NCBI RefSeq assembly: GCF_006715085.1
Contig: NZ_VFMM01000002.1
Location: 62,001 to 126,000 of the forward strand
Reading direction: 5' to 3'
Source of the DNA: Kribbella jejuensis
Lineage (GTDB): Bacteria > Actinomycetota > Actinomycetes > Propionibacteriales > Kribbellaceae
DNA length: 64,000 nt
The translations under genes and the position numbers were made by a program. Shown here one piece after another: positions 61,677 to 64,000 of the stretch (the stretch's first letter is position 1; each line of letters starts with the position of its first letter). The notes beneath the pieces were generated by a model. That model had not been told where the DNA came from and did not search any database. It saw only the letters and a program-made list of their open reading frames with translations.

Positions 61677-62635
61677 CACCGCGCCAGCGGGGTGATGGGT
61701 TTGGCCGGGTCGAACGTGGCGGCCGGCTCGAACTGCTGGTGCGGACCGAGCCGCAGCAGAGCGAGCGACCGTGGCAACAAGTGGGTGCAGACCGAGTAAG
61801 GGATCGTGAGCATCCACGTCTTGTCGCCTCCGTGGAGGATGACGACGTACGTACGCGCAGACGGGTCCTGACATCCGAACCCTGGCCCTACCGTGATCCC
61901 CGGCGGGATGAATACCTGGCTCGCCAACGTGAGCACCTTGTCGTCCGGGACGCTCGAGCCGGCGATCAGCGAACCCTGCCAGTACTCGCAGACCGAGGCG
62001 GAGGTGATCTGGACAGTCGGTGTGGTGGTCGGCGTCTTCGCGGGCTCCTCGGGTGTGCAGCCGTAGTGGTCGGTGCCGGTGATCGGCTGCGCGGAGTCGA
62101 GGATCCTCCGGCGGAGCGTGTCGTCCTTCGTGAGCACGCTGAGCTTCACGCCGCCGACCACGCGGGTCTCCTCGGTCCAGCCGCCGTCGTACTGCTTGAT
62201 CCCCGGCGCCTGCGTGTCGTTGAACCAGAGGTACGGCTGGCGATGGGCGAGTGGGATCACCGGCGTCGTGCAGGTGTACTCGCGGCTCGCCGACCACCCG
62301 TTCACGCGGCCGATCGTCGGCACGGCCGTGTTCGCGAACGTCGTACAGGGCGCCGGGCCGGAGATGTACCGCGTCCAACTCGAAGGGACCTGCACCTGCA
62401 CGGTTCTGAACGACTCCCAGCGCCAGGCGGAAGCCGCCCCTTGGGAGACCGGCGGAGAAGTAAGCCCTTGCGACGCGATGAGAACCGTGGCGACAGCCGC
62501 GGCCGCGACGAGGGCGCCGATCGTGCGGTGGGAGCGGCGGCGCAGGCGGGCGTGGACGATTACCAGCAGGCCGCTGTCCGTCGGGGCGTCCGCCGCGTGT
62601 TTTGCCAGACTCTCGGTGAGGGATCGTTCCTCCAC
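61676..62635 (-). CDS. Single-pass membrane protein of unknown function
   Basis: A 319-aa protein with a short cytoplasmic N-terminus (M-E-E-R-S-L-T-E-S-L-A-K-H-A), one transmembrane helix at about 38-58 (I-G-A-L-V-A-A-A-A-V-A-T-V-L) and a ~260-residue extracytoplasmic domain with about six Cys. I recognise no family. The layout is like the accessory membrane proteins that accompany ECF sigma factors in actinomycetes, but no sigma factor gene is next to it and no zinc anti-sigma motif is seen. It starts with the GTG at 62635 without a clear ribosome binding site. It lies 39 bases after the DUF4032 gene on the same strand. Confidence 0.65.
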   Translation of the reverse strand: MEERSLTESLAKHAADAPTDSGLLVIVHARLRRRSHRTIGALVAAAAVATVLIASQGLTSPPVSQGAASAWRWESFRTVQVQVPSSWTRYISGPAPCTTFANTAVPTIGRVNGWSASREYTCTTPVIPLAHRQPYLWFNDTQAPGIKQYDGGWTEETRVVGGVKLSVLTKDDTLRRRILDSAQPITGTDHYGCTPEEPAKTPTTTPTVQITSASVCEYWQGSLIAGSSVPDDKVLTLASQVFIPPGITVGPGFGCQDPSARTYVVILHGGDKTWMLTIPYSVCTHLLPRSLALLRLGPHQQFEPAATFDPAKPITPLAR

Positions 62636-62674
62636 ACCCAGTTCACGCTGGTGAGGGGCGGAACGTTGCAGCTG

Positions 62675-63901
62675 TCAGTCGGGTTCGGACACCGGTGCTG
62701 TCGGCAGGGCGAGTTTTTCGTCGGGTTTTGCGGCGAGCACGTCGTTCACGTACGAGCGGGCCGCTTCCATCGTGTCGACCTCGTGGCCGGCCTCCTCGGA
62801 CAGGAACCAGCGGTGTTCGAGTACCTCGTGGAAGATCTCCGCGGGCTCGAGCTTGCGGCTCAGGTTCCGCGGGACCGAGCGGACGACGGGCTCGAACACG
62901 TCGGTCAGCCACTGGTGGGCGACGATCTCCTCGTCCTCGTTCTGCTGGTCGGTCGCGGCCGCGAACGAGTCCAGGTCGTTGAGCAGCCGGCGCGCCTGGT
63001 TCTCCTCGACGTCCAGACCGGTGAGCCGGAGCAGCCGCCGCGAGTGGTGGCCGGCGTCCACGACCTTCGGCTGGATCCGGACCTGGCTGCCGTCCCAGTC
63101 GGTGATGATGTCGATCTCGGCGACGTCGAAGCCGAGCTCGTTCAGCCGCCGGATCCGCGAGTCCAGCCGGTGCATCTCGTCCCCGCCGAACTCCTCCGGC
63201 GCGGTCAGCTCGGCCCACAGCGCCTCGTACCGCTTCTGGATCGACTCGACGGTCTCCTGCGGGTCGATCGACTCGTCGAGCAGCCCGCCCTCCTGCAGGT
63301 CGAGGAGTTCGCCGAACAGGTTGATCTCCGCGGTGTACAGGTCGTGCGCGCGCTGCCCGTCGGAGATGTCCTGGTGCAGCTCGCCGGTCTCGGCGTCCAC
63401 GAGGTACGCCGCGAACGCACCGGCGTCGCGCCGGAACAGCGTGTTCGACAGCGAGCAGTCGCCCCAGAAGAACCCGAGCAGGTGCAGCCGGACGATCAGC
63501 GCCACCAGTGCGTCGATCAGCCGGTTCACGGTGTCCGGGCGCAGGGTGCTGGAGAACAGGGCCCGGTACGGCAGTGAGAACTGCAGGTGCCGGGTGATCA
63601 GGATCGAGTCGATCGGCTCGCCGTCGCGATCGACGCGGTCGGTGATCACGCCGACCGGTTCGACCGACGGGGCCTCGAGCCGTTCGAGGTCGCGGAGCAG
63701 GCGGTACTCGTGCATCGCGAGGTGCTCGAGGACCTCCTTGATCGCGTACACGCTGCCGTTGACCCGGACGAAGCGGACCACGTGCCGCGAGATACCGCGC
63801 GGCAGCGCGACCAGCTGGTCTTCGGGCCAGTCTTCCAGCGGGATGTCCCACGGGAGCGACAGCAGTCCGGTGTCCGGGCGGGTGGCGACGAATCGAGGCA
63901 C
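62675..63901 (-). CDS. DUF4032 family protein with kinase-like fold
   Basis: A 408-aa actinobacterial protein. The N-terminal half resembles a lipopolysaccharide-kinase-like fold: V-Y-A-I-K-E-V (Lys, near 54), then E-Y-R-L-L-R-D-L near 67, and a catalytic-loop-like F-F-W-G-D-C-S-L-S-N-T-L-F near 145-157. The C-terminal half (DUF4032 proper, about 220-360) contains W-D-G-S-Q-V-R-I-Q-P-K-V-V. Activity has not been shown as far as I know. The GTG at 63901 gives V-P-R-F-V-A-T-R-P-D-T-G-L-L-S-L-P-W-D, in line with relatives; an ATG at 63949 would add 16 residues. The ribosome binding site is unclear. Confidence 0.8.
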   Translation of the reverse strand: MPRFVATRPDTGLLSLPWDIPLEDWPEDQLVALPRGISRHVVRFVRVNGSVYAIKEVLEHLAMHEYRLLRDLERLEAPSVEPVGVITDRVDRDGEPIDSILITRHLQFSLPYRALFSSTLRPDTVNRLIDALVALIVRLHLLGFFWGDCSLSNTLFRRDAGAFAAYLVDAETGELHQDISDGQRAHDLYTAEINLFGELLDLQEGGLLDESIDPQETVESIQKRYEALWAELTAPEEFGGDEMHRLDSRIRRLNELGFDVAEIDIITDWDGSQVRIQPKVVDAGHHSRRLLRLTGLDVEENQARRLLNDLDSFAAATDQQNEDEEIVAHQWLTDVFEPVVRSVPRNLSRKLEPAEIFHEVLEHRWFLSEEAGHEVDTMEAARSYVNDVLAAKPDEKLALPTAPVSEPD

Positions 63902-63960
63902 GGGTACCAGTCTGGCAGCAAGCTGACCTCGCAGGCACTCCCTCCGCATCGCGAACGGCG

Positions 63961-63988
63961 CACGCAAGTCCTTGCAAGAACTTGCGTG
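63961..63988. promoter_or_regulatory. TTGCAAG-type inverted repeat at the window edge
   Basis: CACGCAAGT (63961-63969) and ACTTGCGTG (63980-63988) are a perfect 9-bp inverted repeat. The palindrome CTTGCAAG (63971-63978) sits in the spacer, so three TTGC half-sites lie in 28 bp. Repeats of CTTGCAG/TTGCAAG are known as MalR (LacI-family) sites before maltose and amylase genes in Streptomyces. The regulated gene would be beyond the right edge. Confidence 0.55.
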
Positions 63989-64000
63989 ATCTGGCGTAGA

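Noticed and set aside
62675..63901. Assignment of the DUF4032 protein as an active protein kinase
   Set aside because: The kinase-like motifs are partial and no activity is established for the family, so only the fold resemblance is reported.

Overview
The window is chromosomal DNA of a high-GC Gram-positive actinomycete. The mycothiol gene mshA, the PhoU/SenX3/RegX3 phosphate system, carD, the ispD-ispF pair, many GTG starts, GTGA and TGATG overlaps and the strong use of CGTAC all point that way. The general look fits Kribbella or a close relative in the Propionibacteriales. That genus guess is an inference from style, not from a database match.

Layout, left to right. 1-7.2 kb: the start of a sugar-type substrate-binding lipoprotein gene, an asparaginase II, a TetR regulator with a palindromic operator, typA/bipA, two YkuD L,D-transpeptidases on either side of a macro-domain gene, a repeat-rich non-coding stretch and a DUF2516 membrane protein. 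7.2-11.5 kb: an XRE regulator with a HbhA-like protein, then a very long DNA-methylase fusion that looks like a restriction or defence gene. 11.5-16.2 kb: SDRs, a membrane protein, an amidohydrolase and a MmyB-type regulator. 16.2-18.7 kb: mshA, a YbjN-like gene and the phosphoglycerate mutase gene. 18.75-20.5 kb: a tandem array of about 104-bp hairpin repeats, an orphan protein with a HEPN-like R-N-x3-H motif, and a locus on the minus strand whose parts fold as a tRNA in circularly permuted order. 20.5-23.3 kb: phoU, senX3 and regX3 with a PHO box. 23.3-27.2 kb: an iron-box-controlled siderophore-binding lipoprotein, an LpqE-like lipoprotein, carD, ispD and ispF.

In related actinomycetes ispF is usually followed closely by cysS and rlmB. 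Here about 22.7 kb of accessory genes separates them (27.2-49.9 kb): a nitrilase and LysR pair; a coupled operon of a Pls-like NRPS terminal protein, a short M1 metallopeptidase and a membrane protein; an NmrA/AraC pair; and a family of four membrane-anchored neutral zinc metallopeptidases interleaved with two DUF2207 proteins, a C39-like peptidase, a GNAT and a frameshifted GH25 lysozyme. After cysS and rlmB (49.9-52.3 kb) come a pentapeptide/DinB protein, a VapBC-type toxin-antitoxin pair, two tandem streptogrisin-like proteases, a TetR/acyl-CoA dehydrogenase/SDR/Nudix group, a small secreted protein, an alpha-galactosidase with a D-galactonate dehydratase-like enolase, a single-pass membrane protein and a DUF4032 protein. 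The window ends in a TTGCAAG-type inverted-repeat operator for a gene outside it.

The most unusual element is the permuted tRNA-like locus at about 20.31-20.40 kb. All four stems of a cloverleaf, plus the 8-14, 15-48, 18-55 and 19-56 tertiary partners, can be assembled, but the T-arm half lies upstream of the D-arm half and the break falls in the anticodon loop. It sits directly beside a HEPN-like gene. Many HEPN proteins are RNases, so a link between the two is a testable idea, not a result.
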